Notes: generated by a model from the sequence alone, not told the origin. Shown: positions 1-10,323, numbered from the stretch's first letter. The stretch: DNA of 64,000 nucleotides from Glycomyces artemisiae (GCF_003002955.1 NZ_PVTJ01000003.1:531710-595709); one strand, 5' to 3'. A program made the numbers and translations.

Positions 1-51
1 GCCGACGAGGACGTCAACTTCCCGTACGACGTGAGCGGGCACCGGGTCTGA
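1..51 (+). CDS. 3' end of an unidentified protein
   Basis: The first 48 bases read in frame 1 as ADEDVNFPYDVSGHRV followed by TGA at 49-51. The body of the gene lies outside the window, so no family can be assigned. It runs in the same direction as the reductase that follows 55 bases later. Confidence 0.5.
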   Translation, partial: ADEDVNFPYDVSGHRV

Positions 52-106
52 CCCGGTCCGGTCCCGAACCGCGACGACACCGATGAGAACCGGAGCACTC
101 AAGACA

Positions 107-706
107 ATGTCTGACACCAACGGCCGCAAGGTCATCGCCAATCTCTGCATCTCCCTCGACGGCCGCTACCACGGCCCCGGCGGACCCGCCGACTTCGGCA
201 CCTTCATTCCCTACGCGACCTCCGACACGGCCCGCGACCACATGGCCCGCATGGTCGAGCACGCCACGACCGCCGTCCTCGGCCGCGTCAACGCCGAAGG
301 CTTCCTGGGCTTCTGGCCCTCGGTGGCCGGGAGCGAGGAGGCCGACCCGCGCGACCGCGCCTACGCCGAGTGGCTCGTGAACGTCGACAAGGTGGTCCTG
401 TCGACCACGCTCACCGAGGCGCCGTGGGAGCGGACCACGATCGCGAACGCGCCCACCGCGGAGGTCGTCGCCGGCTTGAAGGCGACCGGCAGCGGCGACA
501 TCCTCGCCAACACCAGTCCCACGGTCATCAAGGCGCTCCTCGAAGCCGACCTGGTCGACCGGCTCTACCTGGTGGTGATCCCCGAGATCGTCGGCGGCGG
601 CGAGCGACTCTTCGAGGACGGCCTGCCCGCCATGACCTGGGCCCTCACCGAGCAGCACACCGGCAAGCTCGGCGAGATGGCCCTGATCTACGACCGGGCC
701 CGCTAG
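107..706 (+). CDS. RibD C-terminal / dihydrofolate-reductase-like protein
   Basis: A 199-residue protein of the RibD_C (bacterial bifunctional deaminase-reductase C-terminal) family, a NADPH-binding Rossmann-like fold shared with dihydrofolate reductase. Visible landmarks are the N-terminal strand with LCISLDGRY and the glycine-rich VIPEIVGGGERLF segment near the C-terminus. Stand-alone members in actinomycetes are usually of unknown substrate; no deaminase domain is attached, so a role in riboflavin synthesis is not implied. An in-frame ATG lies at 83, but 107 has a GGAG 10 bases upstream while 83 has none, so 107 is preferred. The gene ends at a strong hairpin at 714-754. A distant paralogue of the same fold is at 31584-32186. 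Confidence 0.8.
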   Translation: MSDTNGRKVIANLCISLDGRYHGPGGPADFGTFIPYATSDTARDHMARMVEHATTAVLGRVNAEGFLGFWPSVAGSEEADPRDRAYAEWLVNVDKVVLSTTLTEAPWERTTIANAPTAEVVAGLKATGSGDILANTSPTVIKALLEADLVDRLYLVVIPEIVGGGERLFEDGLPAMTWALTEQHTGKLGEMALIYDRAR

Positions 707-713
707 CCCGGGC

Positions 714-754
714 CCGCGTCGGGCCGCCGTCCACCGGACGGCGGCCCGACGCGG
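714..754. terminator. bidirectional hairpin terminator
   Basis: A perfect 19-bp stem (714-732 with 736-754) closes on a 3-base loop between the convergent reductase gene and the DUF5666 gene. It has no long U-tract, as is common for actinomycete terminators. Confidence 0.75.
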
Positions 755-764
755 TGTCCGGCGG

Positions 765-1289
765 CTACTCCGCGGTCTGCTCGGTGACCGAGTCCGCGGT
801 GATGGTGCCGTCCTCAGTGGCGCCGGTGACCTCGACCGTGTCCCCGGCGGCCAAGTCCTCAAGCGAGGCCGCGGTCTCGGCGGTGAGGACGGTGCCGTCC
901 TCGACGACGACGGTGTACGTCGTGCCGTCCTCGGTCTCGATGGTGACGGTGCCGTCGCCGACTTCGACGACCGTCCCGGTGGTGGCCTGGCCGCCGAACC
1001 CGCCGATGTCGCCCATGCCCCCGGGGAACTCGCCGCCCATGGCGCTGAAGTCGGGCATGCCCCCTGTGTCGGACGCGGTCTCGGCGCCGTCGTCGACGAT
1101 GCCGAACCGCTGCTGGAGCACGATGCCGCCGGCGAGGCCCGCGACGACCAGCACGCCTGCGGCCAGCCACTTGGTGGCCCGGTTGGTGCGCGGCCGCTTG
1201 CGTCGCGCCGCAAGGGCTTCGTCCAGGTCGTCCGCCATCGGCGGGATGTCCTCGATGGTCGCTGCCGGTGATTGCTCGGCGGGATTCAT
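765..1289 (-). CDS. membrane-anchored DUF5666-domain protein
   Basis: A 174-residue protein with a basic cytoplasmic N-terminus, one membrane segment at about residues 41-59, a Gly/Met-rich spacer, and a C-terminal beta-rich domain (about 100-174) with repeated 'GTVTIETEDGT'-type strands that fit DUF5666, a small OB-like extracytoplasmic domain. The start at 1289 has AGGAG six bases upstream. An upstream ATG at 1316 overlaps the permease stop by ATGA and cannot be excluded. It is the last gene of the efflux operon and probably an accessory of the adaptor/permease complex; its exact role is unknown. Confidence 0.7.
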   Translation of the reverse strand: MNPAEQSPAATIEDIPPMADDLDEALAARRKRPRTNRATKWLAAGVLVVAGLAGGIVLQQRFGIVDDGAETASDTGGMPDFSAMGGEFPGGMGDIGGFGGQATTGTVVEVGDGTVTIETEDGTTYTVVVEDGTVLTAETAASLEDLAAGDTVEVTGATEDGTITADSVTEQTAE

Positions 1290-1312
1290 GCCGTTCTCCT
1301 TGGTCGGTGGGG

Positions 1313-2504
1313 TCATTCGTAGCGGAGGGCGTCGATGGGCCGGAGCTTCGCGGCGCGCGAGGCCGGGTAGCCCCCGAAGAACAGGCCGATGGCGACGGAG
1401 ACGCCGAGCGCCAGCCCGACCGAAGAGGGGACGATGACCGTCTCGTAGCCGGCGAAGCTGAAGTTCGACAGCAGGTAGGCCAGCGCGACACCGAGCCCGC
1501 CGCCGATGAGGCTCAGCGCGGTGGCCTCGGCGAGGAACTGGGTGAGGATCACGCGCCGCGGCGCGCCGAGGGCCTTGCGGATGCCGATCTCGCGGGTCCG
1601 CTCGGTGACCGAGACGAGCATGATGTTCGTGATGCCGATGCCTCCCACCAGGAGGCTGATCGCGGCCACCGCGCCGAGCAGCAGCGTGAACGTCTCGGCG
1701 GTGTCCTCCTGGGTCTCCAGCAGGTCCGAGGCGTTCTGCACCTGGTAGGGCGCGGTGTCGCCGTCCGCCACGGCGTAGTAGTCGTCGAGGACCGCGCCCA
1801 CTTCGGCGGAGGCGGCGTCGACGGCGTCGGAGTCGGCGGCCTGGACGAGGATCTGGGAGAGCGCGCCGTAGCCGGTGAGGGTGTCGCGGACGGCGCCGAC
1901 GGGGGCGACCGCGATGTCGTTGGCGTCGCTGAACCCGGTGCCCGAGTCCGACTCGGCGAGGACGCCGACGACGGTGTAGACGGCCGCGCCGAGGGTGACC
2001 CGCTGGCCGAGGGCGTCGTCGCCGCCGAAGAGCTCTGCGGCGACGGTCGAGCCGATGACCAGGACGCGCCGGTCCTCGGCCACGTCCTCGGCGAGGATGC
2101 CGGTGCCTTCGCTGACCTCGTAGTTCGAGGCGTCCAGGTAGTCCTCGTCGGAGCCGACGACGGAGGCGATCTCGTACTCCGCGCCCTGCCAGACGGCCGT
2201 GGCCGTGCCGTTGACGACCGGGGAGACGCCGGCGACGTCGGGGGTGAGCTCCGACCGGTCGATCGCCTCGACTGCTCCGAGGTCGAGTTCGGCGATCTCG
2301 GTCCGGGTGCCGCTGCCGCCGGAGGCGGAGACGGTGAGCGTCCCGGAGCCGAGCGACTCGATCGACTCCTGGACGCTCTGCTGGGACGCGGTTCCGACGC
2401 CGACGAGGAGGATCACCGAGGCGACGCCGATGAGGACGCCGAGGACCGTCAGTGAGGAGCGCAGCTTGTTCGCGATCACGCCGGCGGCGGCGAACCGCAG
2501 CAGT

Positions 2505-2518
<14 letters not shown>
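1313..2518 (-). CDS. MacB-like ABC transporter permease (FtsX family)
   Basis: A 401-residue membrane protein with the MacB topology: one N-terminal membrane segment (about residues 20-42), a large extracytoplasmic MacB periplasmic core-like domain (about 45-240), then three C-terminal helices within an FtsX domain (about 270-395). The motif TERTREIGIRKALGA near residue 310 is the classic coupling region of this family. It starts at GTG with a GGAGG site, and its start overlaps the end of the ATPase gene by 14 bases, indicating translational coupling. With the ATPase and adaptors upstream it should form a mechanotransmission-type exporter; the substrate cannot be read from sequence. Confidence 0.9.
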
Positions 2519-3226
<708 letters not shown>

Positions 3227-3227
<1 letters not shown>

Positions 3228-4429
3228 CAGCTGCCTCCGGGGAGGCCGCCGGCGGGGAAGCCGCCGCCACCGCCGCTGCCGCCTGCGGGGAAGCCGCCCT
3301 CGGGCGTGCCGCCCCCGCCGGGGAAGGTGAACTCGCCGGTGCCGGTGTCGCTCTCGTCGACCGTCACCGCCACCGTGTCGCCTTCGGCCAGGCCGGAGAC
3401 GATCTCGACGCCGCTGTCGCCTTCGACGCCGAGGACCACGGAGGTCTCGGTGCGGGTGCCGTCGTCGCCGATGAGCGTGACGGTGGCGGCGTCGCCGCTG
3501 CCTTCGACGGCCGCGGTCGGCACGTACAGCACGTCCTGCGCCTCTTCGACGGTGATCGAGACGGACACGGTCTGCCCCAGTCGCACGCCTTCGGGGAGTT
3601 CGGCGAGGCTCACCGTCACGTCGTAGGCGGCGACCGAGCCGTCCGCGGTCGAGGTCGGCGAGATGGCGAGCAGTTCGCCGCCGATCGAGGCGTCGAGGGC
3701 GTTCCATGTGGTCTGGGCGGCCTGGCCGACGGCGACGTCGGTGGCGTCGCCCTCGGCGACCGACGCGGTCACCGTCAGGTCCGACAGGTCCGCGATCTCG
3801 ATGAAGCCTTCCGAGGCCGTCGACCCCGAGTCGTCGCCGGTCATGCCGGTGCCGTCGGATCCGCTGCCGGCGGCGGCTCCCGACGATCCGCCGACGGTCC
3901 CGTTGACGGCGATCACGGTGCCGCCTCCCGGGGCGGTCAGGACGGTGTCGTCGACGGCCCGCTCGGCTTCCTCGACCGCGTCCTCCGCGTCGTCGACGGC
4001 CTGCTCGGCCTGCTCGATCTCGCTGTCGGTCTCGGCGCGGTCGAGGCTGTCCTCGGCGGCGTCGAGGTTCTCCTCGGCCGTCTCAAGGTCGCGCTCGGCG
4101 TCGGCGCTGTCGATGGTGGCGAGCTGCTGGCCCGCTTCGACCACGTCGCCGACCTGCACCGCTATGTCGGTGACGGTGCCCGAGTTCGCGAACTCGGCGG
4201 TGACCGTGGAGGCGGCGGTGACCGTGCCGTCCGCGGCGACCGTTCGGGTCAGCGAGCCGACCTCCGCTGTCGCGGTCGTCGAGGCGGCCACGTCTTCCTC
4301 CGCTGCTTCGGCCGCTGGGAGAAGTGCGAGGTCGGTGCCGCGCAGCAGGAGGTAGGTGGCCCCGCCGCCCACGGCCAAGGCGAGCGCGAGGCCCCCGTTG
4401 ACGAGGACGACAGGTGTTGGTGTTCGCAT
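3227..4429 (-). CDS. MacA-like efflux adaptor (membrane fusion protein)
   Basis: A 400-residue HlyD/MacA family adaptor: N-terminal membrane segment (about 8-28), a lipoyl-like half near residues 50-95, a helical hairpin of Asp/Glu/Ala-rich heptads (about 100-160), the second lipoyl half with VLTAPGGGTVIAVNG, then beta-barrel domains to about 365. The last 35 residues are a Gly/Pro/Phe low-complexity tail. In Gram-positive bacteria such proteins bridge the permease and the cell wall or extracellular substrate. The start ATG at 4429 begins MRTPTP. It is the second adaptor of the operon; the other is at 4513-5418. Confidence 0.85.
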
Positions 4430-4512
4430 GGGAGCGAATCCTTTCGATGATGCCCGGTGCGGAACGTCCGCGGGGATGAGGTGCGCTGGAGCGCGCGGCG
4501 GCGCCCCGCGGT

Positions 4513-5418
4513 TCAGGCGAGGGTGACGACCACGCTGGATCCCGAGAGGACGTTCTCGGGCGGGTCGGCGACGGTGACGGTGACGGCGTAGGTGACGAGA
4601 TCGCCGTCGGCGGTCGGCGTCAACGCGATCGTGGCGATCTCGGCTTCGGCGGCGGTGTCGTCGAATTCGACGGTGACGGCCTGTCCGACCGTGAGCCCGG
4701 TGGCGTCGGCCTCGGAAACCGCGGTGTCGACCACGACGGTGGAGAGCTGGCCGAACTCGATGAGGGTCGTGCCCGCCGCGACCTCGGTGCCGTCACTGGC
4801 GGCGATGGAGAGGACGGTGCCGTCGGCGGGCGCGGTGATGGTCATGCCGGCGAGGGCGGCTTCGGCCTCCTCCAGCTGCTGCTCGGCCTCGTTGAGCGAC
4901 TGCTGCGCGGTGAGGATCGGATCGGAGCCGGTGCACGCGGTCGTGGCCGTCGAGGTCCCGCTCTGAGCGGGGGCCCCGGCGGGGTCTCCAGCAGGGGCGG
5001 CGGCCGCGGACTCGGCCGCGTCCTCCTCGTCCTCGCAGGTCGCCGAGAGGTCCTCGGCGTCGTCGAGGGACTCCTGCGCCTCGTCGAGGGCGTCCTCGGC
5101 TTCGGCGACGGCCTCGGCGGCGTCGCCGTCGTCGGCGACGGCGAGCACGTCGCCTTCCTTGACCACGTCGCCCGCGGCCACGTCCACCTCGGTGATCCGG
5201 GCGTCGTCGCTGAAGGACAGCGACCAGGACCGCGCGGGCGCGACGGTGCCGGGCGCGGCCAGGGCCACCGCGTCAGGGCGATCGACGGCCATCGCGTCGG
5301 CGGGGTCGGGAGCGTCGCCGCCCATCAGGACGTACGCCGTCGCGCCCGCTGCGGCGGCCACCGCGACGGCGCCCGCGCCTATCGCCTTCGCGCGGCGCTT
5401 GGAATGTTGCGTTCGCAT
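4513..5418 (-). CDS. second HlyD-family efflux adaptor
   Basis: About 301 residues with an N-terminal basic/membrane segment (residues 7-31 from MRTQHSKRR), split lipoyl domain, an acidic helical hairpin interrupted by an Ala/Gly/Ser loop with two cysteines, and a C-terminal barrel ending at the VVVTLA strand. It has the same layout as the neighbouring adaptor but is shorter. An in-frame ATG at 5457 is preceded by GAGG and would add 13 residues, so the start is uncertain. As the first gene of the operon it probably shares the promoter with the four genes downstream. Two adaptors for one ATPase/permease pair could form a hetero-oligomer. Confidence 0.78.
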   Translation of the reverse strand: MRTQHSKRRAKAIGAGAVAVAAAAGATAYVLMGGDAPDPADAMAVDRPDAVALAAPGTVAPARSWSLSFSDDARITEVDVAAGDVVKEGDVLAVADDGDAAEAVAEAEDALDEAQESLDDAEDLSATCEDEEDAAESAAAAPAGDPAGAPAQSGTSTATTACTGSDPILTAQQSLNEAEQQLEEAEAALAGMTITAPADGTVLSIAASDGTEVAAGTTLIEFGQLSTVVVDTAVSEADATGLTVGQAVTVEFDDTAAEAEIATIALTPTADGDLVTYAVTVTVADPPENVLSGSSVVVTLA

Positions 5419-5577
5419 GCGGGCGAAGTTAAGGCGGACAGATCGCGGGCCCGTCATGCGCGCCTCGGAGTTCCGTGGGAGCCCCGGCCGTTCCTTCCCC
5501 GTCCGGCAACGTGCGGTTCACCGCCCGTTCAAGCAGGTCGCCGGGCCGCCCGGCGGCCGAGGGCTTCCGTTGCGTCG

Positions 5578-6960
5578 TCAGGGGCAGTCGTGCAGTCCCC
5601 AGTAGGCGATCTTCACGGGGTCGCCGTAGCCGACGGCGGTGTCCGGTTTCGGCTGCTGCGAGACGATCTCGCAGGCTTCGGGGGCGGGCCCGTCGAACAG
5701 GAGCGTGGGGACGATGCGGACGTCGGTCCAGCCGAGCGAGCCGAGGTGGGCCCGGGCTTCGGCCGCGTCCATCCCGACGACGTCGGGCAGCGCCGCTGCG
5801 AGCGCCGCGGTGGTCTCGGCCGGGTCGGCGGGGTCCGGTAGGCCTTCGTCCGCTGCGGGCGCCGTCGTCGCTTCCGCGAGTTCGGAGGATTCGGCGGACG
5901 GCGCCCCGGAGACCGCGTCGAGGGTGGCGCCTGCGGTCACCGGCGCCGAGGGGCTTTCCGCGGTCGCGGCATCGGCTTCGAGCTCGGTGTCGGCCCGGAC
6001 CGGCGTCCACGGGTGCCACATCGCCAGGACCGCGGCGAGCACGAGGACCGGAGTCAGCGCGACGGCAGCGAGCCAAGGGAGTGGTCGGCGCAGGCGGACC
6101 GTCGGCGCGCTGGAAAGCCCGGTGCCGCCCGGGACGGGGGCCGCATCGGCGGCGGCGCGGCATGCGGCCGCGAGCGCCTCCGCGCTGGGCCAGCGCGCGT
6201 CGGGCTCCTTCTCCAGGCAGCGCATCACGAGCGCGGTCACGGCGGGGGGCAGGGATTCCGGGAGCGGCGGCGGTCGGCGGTGCAGGTGCTGGTGGGCGAC
6301 GCCGCGCGGGTCGGCGGCGATGAAAGGGCGCCGCCCGCTGAGGCATTCGTAGGCGACCACGCCGAGGGAGTAGATGTCGGCGGCTCCGCTGACGCGCCCG
6401 CCGCTGAGCTGTTCGGGCGCGATGTAGGAGGGAGTGCCCATGATGTCGCCGACCAGCGTGAGCCGGTCGTCGCCCTCGGCCAGCGAGATGCCGAAGTCGA
6501 CGACCCTCAGGCGCCCGTCGGACTCCACGAGGAGGTTGCCCGGCTTGATGTCCCGGTGCACGACGCCGTTGCGGTGCGCGAGCGCGAGCGTTTCGGCGGT
6601 CGCGCCGACGAACCGGAGGGTCTCCTCGACGGTGAGCATCCCCCGCTCCTCGATGAGGGTCGCCAGCGAGGTGCCGTCGACGAGTTCCATGACGATGAAG
6701 CGCACGGTCCGGCGATAGGGGTCCTCGCCGTAGTCGTACACCTCGACGAGGCCGGGACCGCGGAGGCCGGCGAGCGTCTTGGCTTCGCGGGCGAACCGGT
6801 CGCGCGCCTCGCGGGACTGCCGGTGGGCCCGGTGGAGCAGTTTGACCGCCACCGGTCGTTCGAGCAGGAGGTCGTAGCCTCGCCACACTTCCCCCATGCC
6901 TCCGGCTGCGATGGGGAGGTCGAGGCGGTAGCGCCCGGCGACGAGCGACCCGGTATCCAC
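5578..6960 (-). CDS. PASTA-domain serine/threonine protein kinase
   Basis: A 460-residue Hanks-type kinase of the PknB type. The catalytic domain spans about 10-270, with a glycine loop, invariant Lys40, HRDIKPGN at 135-142, DFG at 155-157 and GTPSYIAPE at 175-183. A membrane helix lies around 288-310, followed by an acidic Ala-rich linker and a single C-terminal PASTA domain (about 395-455) that would bind cell-wall muropeptides. The GTG start at 6960 has AAGGAG five bases upstream; the open frame continues another 60 codons but without a site. PknB-type kinases usually have three or four PASTA repeats, so this is a short-stalk form. It is transcribed divergently from the secretion-substrate-like pair. 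Confidence 0.92.
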   Translation of the reverse strand: MDTGSLVAGRYRLDLPIAAGGMGEVWRGYDLLLERPVAVKLLHRAHRQSREARDRFAREAKTLAGLRGPGLVEVYDYGEDPYRRTVRFIVMELVDGTSLATLIEERGMLTVEETLRFVGATAETLALAHRNGVVHRDIKPGNLLVESDGRLRVVDFGISLAEGDDRLTLVGDIMGTPSYIAPEQLSGGRVSGAADIYSLGVVAYECLSGRRPFIAADPRGVAHQHLHRRPPPLPESLPPAVTALVMRCLEKEPDARWPSAEALAAACRAAADAAPVPGGTGLSSAPTVRLRRPLPWLAAVALTPVLVLAAVLAMWHPWTPVRADTELEADAATAESPSAPVTAGATLDAVSGAPSAESSELAEATTAPAADEGLPDPADPAETTAALAAALPDVVGMDAAEARAHLGSLGWTDVRIVPTLLFDGPAPEACEIVSQQPKPDTAVGYGDPVKIAYWGLHDCP

Positions 6961-7295
6961 AATGGCTCCTTGATAGCCGAACTCGGCGCGCTGGCGGCCT
7001 TCGGCGGGTAATGAACGGCATCCGGAGCGTACCGATCCGCCGCCGCCGCGCCGCGCCGCAACACGGGGGTGCGGGCGGCCCCGATTTCGCTGCCCCTCAG
7101 GCATTTCGACGTACTCCGGCGGTTCGGACCTGCGGATTCGCATGCGCGGGATTCACCCATCCGTGCGACCGGGGACGGAGTGCTCGCAGATCCCGCCGGT
7201 GAACTGCCGCATGACCGCCTTTTCATCGGCGGCTCCGCGACTTAGTTTGAACGCGCTCCTCTCGGCTTCTTCCGCAGCGACAGAACGGCATACCG
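6961..7295. other. intergenic region between kinase and WXG-like pair
   Basis: This 335-base divergent region contains the AAGGAG site of the kinase (6966-6971). I see no convincing -35/-10 pair, hairpin or repeat. Long frames entering it from the kinase side have no start signal. Confidence 0.4.
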
Positions 7296-7880
7296 ATGAC
7301 CGGCCTCGAAGCAGACCCCGACGACCTCATCGACGTCGGGGAGATAACGCTGCCCTACGCGGCCGACTTCTACGACGAGCTGGCCAGTCGGCTCGGCGCG
7401 ATCGGCAACGCGGCCGGGTACGGCCTCTACCCGTACATGAGCGATTCCCCGGCGGGCAACGCTCTCGGCGAGGCCGTCATCCGCTGCCACCGGTTCCTGT
7501 ACGCGGTCACCGAGCAGACGGCCGACAGCCACCGCGCCGTCGCGGCGAGCGTCGCCGAGGCGGGCTACGCCTACCGGGACGCCGACACCGCCGGCGCGAA
7601 CGACTTCCAGATCGCCGGCGAGGACCTCACCGGTGCCACCGCGAAGGCGTTCGGCGAAGCCGACGCGGGCGAGTACGAATACGACAGCGGCTACCGCTTC
7701 AGCAACTTCGACAGGGCCGAAGGCGGATCGGGGTACGAGGACGCGCTCTCGGGCGATCCCCGCCCGCCGACTGATCACCAGGACTACAAGCTGGAGACCG
7801 ACCGGCCCTGGTACGAGCGGGAGCGCCTGAACGACCGGGGCGGCGACCGCGAGCCCCTCGACGAGCGCGGAGGGCGCTGA
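7296..7880 (+). CDS. type VII secretion (EspC/WXG-like) small protein
   Basis: A 194-residue protein without signal peptide. Residues 10-115 are helix-prone and have the layout of EspC/WXG100-like proteins (DFYDELASRLGAIGNAAG, later AKAFGEADAG). The last 70 residues are charged, Asp/Glu/Arg/Tyr-rich and probably disordered. It lies one base before the next gene, so the two are probably co-expressed and act as partners. The assignment rests on size, helical pattern and pairing, not on a clear motif. No ribosome site is visible before the ATG, so a leaderless transcript or a different start is possible. Confidence 0.5.
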   Translation: MTGLEADPDDLIDVGEITLPYAADFYDELASRLGAIGNAAGYGLYPYMSDSPAGNALGEAVIRCHRFLYAVTEQTADSHRAVAASVAEAGYAYRDADTAGANDFQIAGEDLTGATAKAFGEADAGEYEYDSGYRFSNFDRAEGGSGYEDALSGDPRPPTDHQDYKLETDRPWYERERLNDRGGDREPLDERGGR

Positions 7881-7881
7881 C

Positions 7882-8871
7882 ATGCCGAAGTTCGCCACGT
7901 TCCAGAGCATGATGGACGACGAGCCGCCGACGAAGGACGAGCTCAAGGAGATGATCGCGACGTTCGGCGAGCCGCTCCAGATGCTGTACATCCGGTCCCG
8001 GTACGACGCGTTCTTCAACGAGCGGTACCCCGCAGGCAGCAGCATCCAGAATCCAAGCGACACTTGGATCTTCGACTTCGACACGCACATGACTGCGGCC
8101 GAGGACGAGGAGCTGCGGAGCATGTGCTGGCCGCTCGCCACCAACTTCGTCATCGATCTGCTCATGGGCGTCGACAACCTCGTCGACAAGGTCGAGGGCG
8201 ACCTCGACGCGATGGTCGCGGACCTCCTGGCCCTGGCGACCTCGTACGGCGGCGCCATGACCGACGCCAAGCTGACGATCGTCCAGGAGCGGCTCGAAAG
8301 CTGGCACGGCGAGGCCGGTGCGGCGATCCGCGAACGCTACTCCGACCACCTCACCAGGTCGACGCAGGCGCACCAGGCCATGGCGAACGCGCTGGCGAAC
8401 GCCGCGAAACTCGACTCGCTGATACTCATGAAGGTCCGCCACCACCTCGACGGCCTGATCCGGGCCACCGCCACCGCGATCGACAACGGCCCCGCGGGCC
8501 CGAACCTGAATATCGAGCCGATCATCGGCTGGCTCACGTTCATCGGCGTCATCGTGAGCGCCCCCGGCGGCCCGGCCGTGATGTCCACCGTCGGCTGGGT
8601 CGGCAGCACGATCAAGACGATCCTCACCGAGCTCCCGCTTGAGCAGACCGACGAGCCGACCATGGACTCCCCAGACCCGGACGAGCTGCGCGAGCAGATG
8701 CTCGCCGCCCTCGCGCAAGTCGCCGAAGTCGTCAAAGCCGACCGGGAGAAGCTCGCAGGCGAACTGATCACCGCCTTCGAGGAATGCGCGGCCCTGGTCG
8801 CCAGCACCGACCCCGCCGAGTCGAGCCGGGTGATCCCGAACCCGAACGGCGTCGACGGCATCGCGCTCTGA
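7882..8871 (+). CDS. large helical WXG-like / putative type VII secreted protein
   Basis: A 329-residue, mainly alpha-helical protein. Residues 60-200 form long amphipathic helices with a W-x-G turn (SWHGEAGAAI near residue 140). Residues 213-250 are hydrophobic (IIGWLTFIGVIVSAPGG...), and a final helical segment at 265-310 ends in a short tail. No signal peptide is present. The helix/WxG/helix plan and the preceding small partner suggest a type VII (ESX) substrate pair, possibly membrane-active because of the hydrophobic middle. No ESX machinery gene is in the window. It could instead be an intracellular protein of unknown function. Confidence 0.5.
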   Translation: MPKFATFQSMMDDEPPTKDELKEMIATFGEPLQMLYIRSRYDAFFNERYPAGSSIQNPSDTWIFDFDTHMTAAEDEELRSMCWPLATNFVIDLLMGVDNLVDKVEGDLDAMVADLLALATSYGGAMTDAKLTIVQERLESWHGEAGAAIRERYSDHLTRSTQAHQAMANALANAAKLDSLILMKVRHHLDGLIRATATAIDNGPAGPNLNIEPIIGWLTFIGVIVSAPGGPAVMSTVGWVGSTIKTILTELPLEQTDEPTMDSPDPDELREQMLAALAQVAEVVKADREKLAGELITAFEECAALVASTDPAESSRVIPNPNGVDGIAL

Positions 8872-8939
8872 CGGCGGGCCGTCAGCGGCTCCGCCGCCGT
8901 GGGCAGGCGCCGTGTGCGCCCCGGCGAGGTCGGGGCGGC

Positions 8940-10127
8940 TCAGGCGCCGTCGGCGAACGCTTCGGCGACCAGGTGGTTGCCGCCGACCGGCGAGCTGCCC
9001 GTCACCTGGCCGTGCTCGCACAGTGCAAGGACATCGGCGGGCGTGTCGGCGCCGAAGAAGGCGCGGGCGGGGAACCACGCCATCTTGAGGGCGCTGCCGC
9101 CGTCGCCGTCGGTGACCTGCGGGTCGGGGATCGCGCCCGTCTCCAGATACGTGAGCACCCGCTCGGCGTGGTGAACGTACGCCGCGTGCAGCCGGTCGTA
9201 GGCGTGGGGCGCGAGCTCGTCGCCCTGGGCCCGGATGGTCCTGGCACCGTGGACGAACGCGCCCAGGCCCATGCTCACGTGGGCGAGGTCGCGGCGGCGT
9301 TCGGCGTTCACGCCGTCCGGGAACAGCGACGGCTCCACCGGTGTCAGGTCGGCGTTGAGCGTGCCGGTGCGCCAGTGGATCCGCGTCAGCCCGATGTTCG
9401 GAGCGCCGTCTGCGCCGAGCAGCGGCGCCACAGTGTCGCCGTCGTACTCGGAGTGGTAGACCGATTGGGCGATGCGTTGGTTGAAGTACGCGGTCGCGTC
9501 CTCCCAGAGTGCGGTGTCCCCGGTGTACGCGGCGATGGCGAGACGGGAGTCGGCGAAGCTGCCGTGCCAGTTCGCGCCGTTGGACCAGTCCAGGAGCGGA
9601 TAGCACACGGTGGTGAGGAACTGCTCGAACCGGCTGTCGTGGTAGCCGACGATGGCGGCGGCCTGCGCCAGGTTCGTGCACGCCCAGCCCGCGACCAGGC
9701 GGTACTGCTCTGCGGTGTCGGTCTGCCATGAGGTGGCCGCACGCAGTTGATCGAGCAGGCCCACCACTTTGCTGCGCCGCGCCGCGTTGCCGTCGGCCGC
9801 CCAGAGCACAGCCTGGACTTTCACGTACGCGGACTCGTCTCGGAGCCTGTCGCGCTCGGTGCTGCTGATCTGGGCGCCGAAATCGAAGCTCACCGAGCGG
9901 TTCACGTTGCCGCCCCAGGATCCTGCGAGTCGGCCGTACTGCGGCGACGACGTCGACCAGGCGTCGATCTCGGTTCGGGTGTAGACGGGGTATCCGAATT
10001 CCCGAGCGGCGCCGGTGTCGGCGTCGGTCGGCAAGGTGTCAGCGGCGGCGAACGGTGCGATCGCGGCGAAGCCGCCAGCGGCGGCCAATGCGCCCCCGGC
10101 GACGAGGAGTCTTCTTCGCTTGTTCAA
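8940..10127 (-). CDS. alginate lyase family secreted protein
   Basis: A 395-residue protein beginning with a Tat-like or Sec signal (MNKRRRLLVAGG, hydrophobic to about residue 30). The mature part is an alpha/alpha-toroid-type fold resembling the Alginate_lyase family, with NWHGSFADSRLAIAAYTGD near residues 190-208, the usual active-site strand containing Asn-Trp-His, and a later HSEYDGDT segment. It probably cleaves a uronate-containing polysaccharide outside the cell; specificity is not determined. It starts at TTG with AAGGA five bases upstream. Its own promoter must lie within 10128-10291, because the upstream GH62 gene ends at a strong terminator. Confidence 0.75.
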   Translation of the reverse strand: MNKRRRLLVAGGALAAAGGFAAIAPFAAADTLPTDADTGAAREFGYPVYTRTEIDAWSTSSPQYGRLAGSWGGNVNRSVSFDFGAQISSTERDRLRDESAYVKVQAVLWAADGNAARRSKVVGLLDQLRAATSWQTDTAEQYRLVAGWACTNLAQAAAIVGYHDSRFEQFLTTVCYPLLDWSNGANWHGSFADSRLAIAAYTGDTALWEDATAYFNQRIAQSVYHSEYDGDTVAPLLGADGAPNIGLTRIHWRTGTLNADLTPVEPSLFPDGVNAERRRDLAHVSMGLGAFVHGARTIRAQGDELAPHAYDRLHAAYVHHAERVLTYLETGAIPDPQVTDGDGGSALKMAWFPARAFFGADTPADVLALCEHGQVTGSSPVGGNHLVAEAFADGA

Positions 10128-10291
10128 CGTTGTCCTTCTGGCAGATGCCGTCAGTGGTCTCCGTCGGCCGCTGCGGGCCGGCGGAGCGTCCGGAAGCCCG
10201 CGTCAGGCGGACGACGCCCCCCCCCCGCTAACAGAGGCAGGCGCTCCGCCAGCGGTGCCGGGCGGACTCAGTCTCGCACCGAGCCCGCCCG

Positions 10292-10315
10292 CCGTCTCGG
10301 GAGCACCCGAGACGG
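10292..10315 (-). terminator. terminator of the GH62 gene
   Basis: A perfect 10-bp stem CCGTCTCGGG/CCCGAGACGG with an AGCA loop, 8 bases after the GH62 stop codon in the leftward direction. Confidence 0.75.
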
Positions 10316-10323
10316 TCGTGCCG

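Noticed and set aside
7242..8270. 342-codon minus-strand frame opposite the WXG-like pair
   Set aside because: The plus-strand genes have compact spacing (one base) and normal protein composition; the minus frame is Val/Arg/Gly-rich and has no start signal.
10128..10291. Possible regulatory RNA between alginate lyase and GH62 genes
   Set aside because: A run of C residues and some weak stems are present, but no recognisable promoter or conserved riboswitch element.
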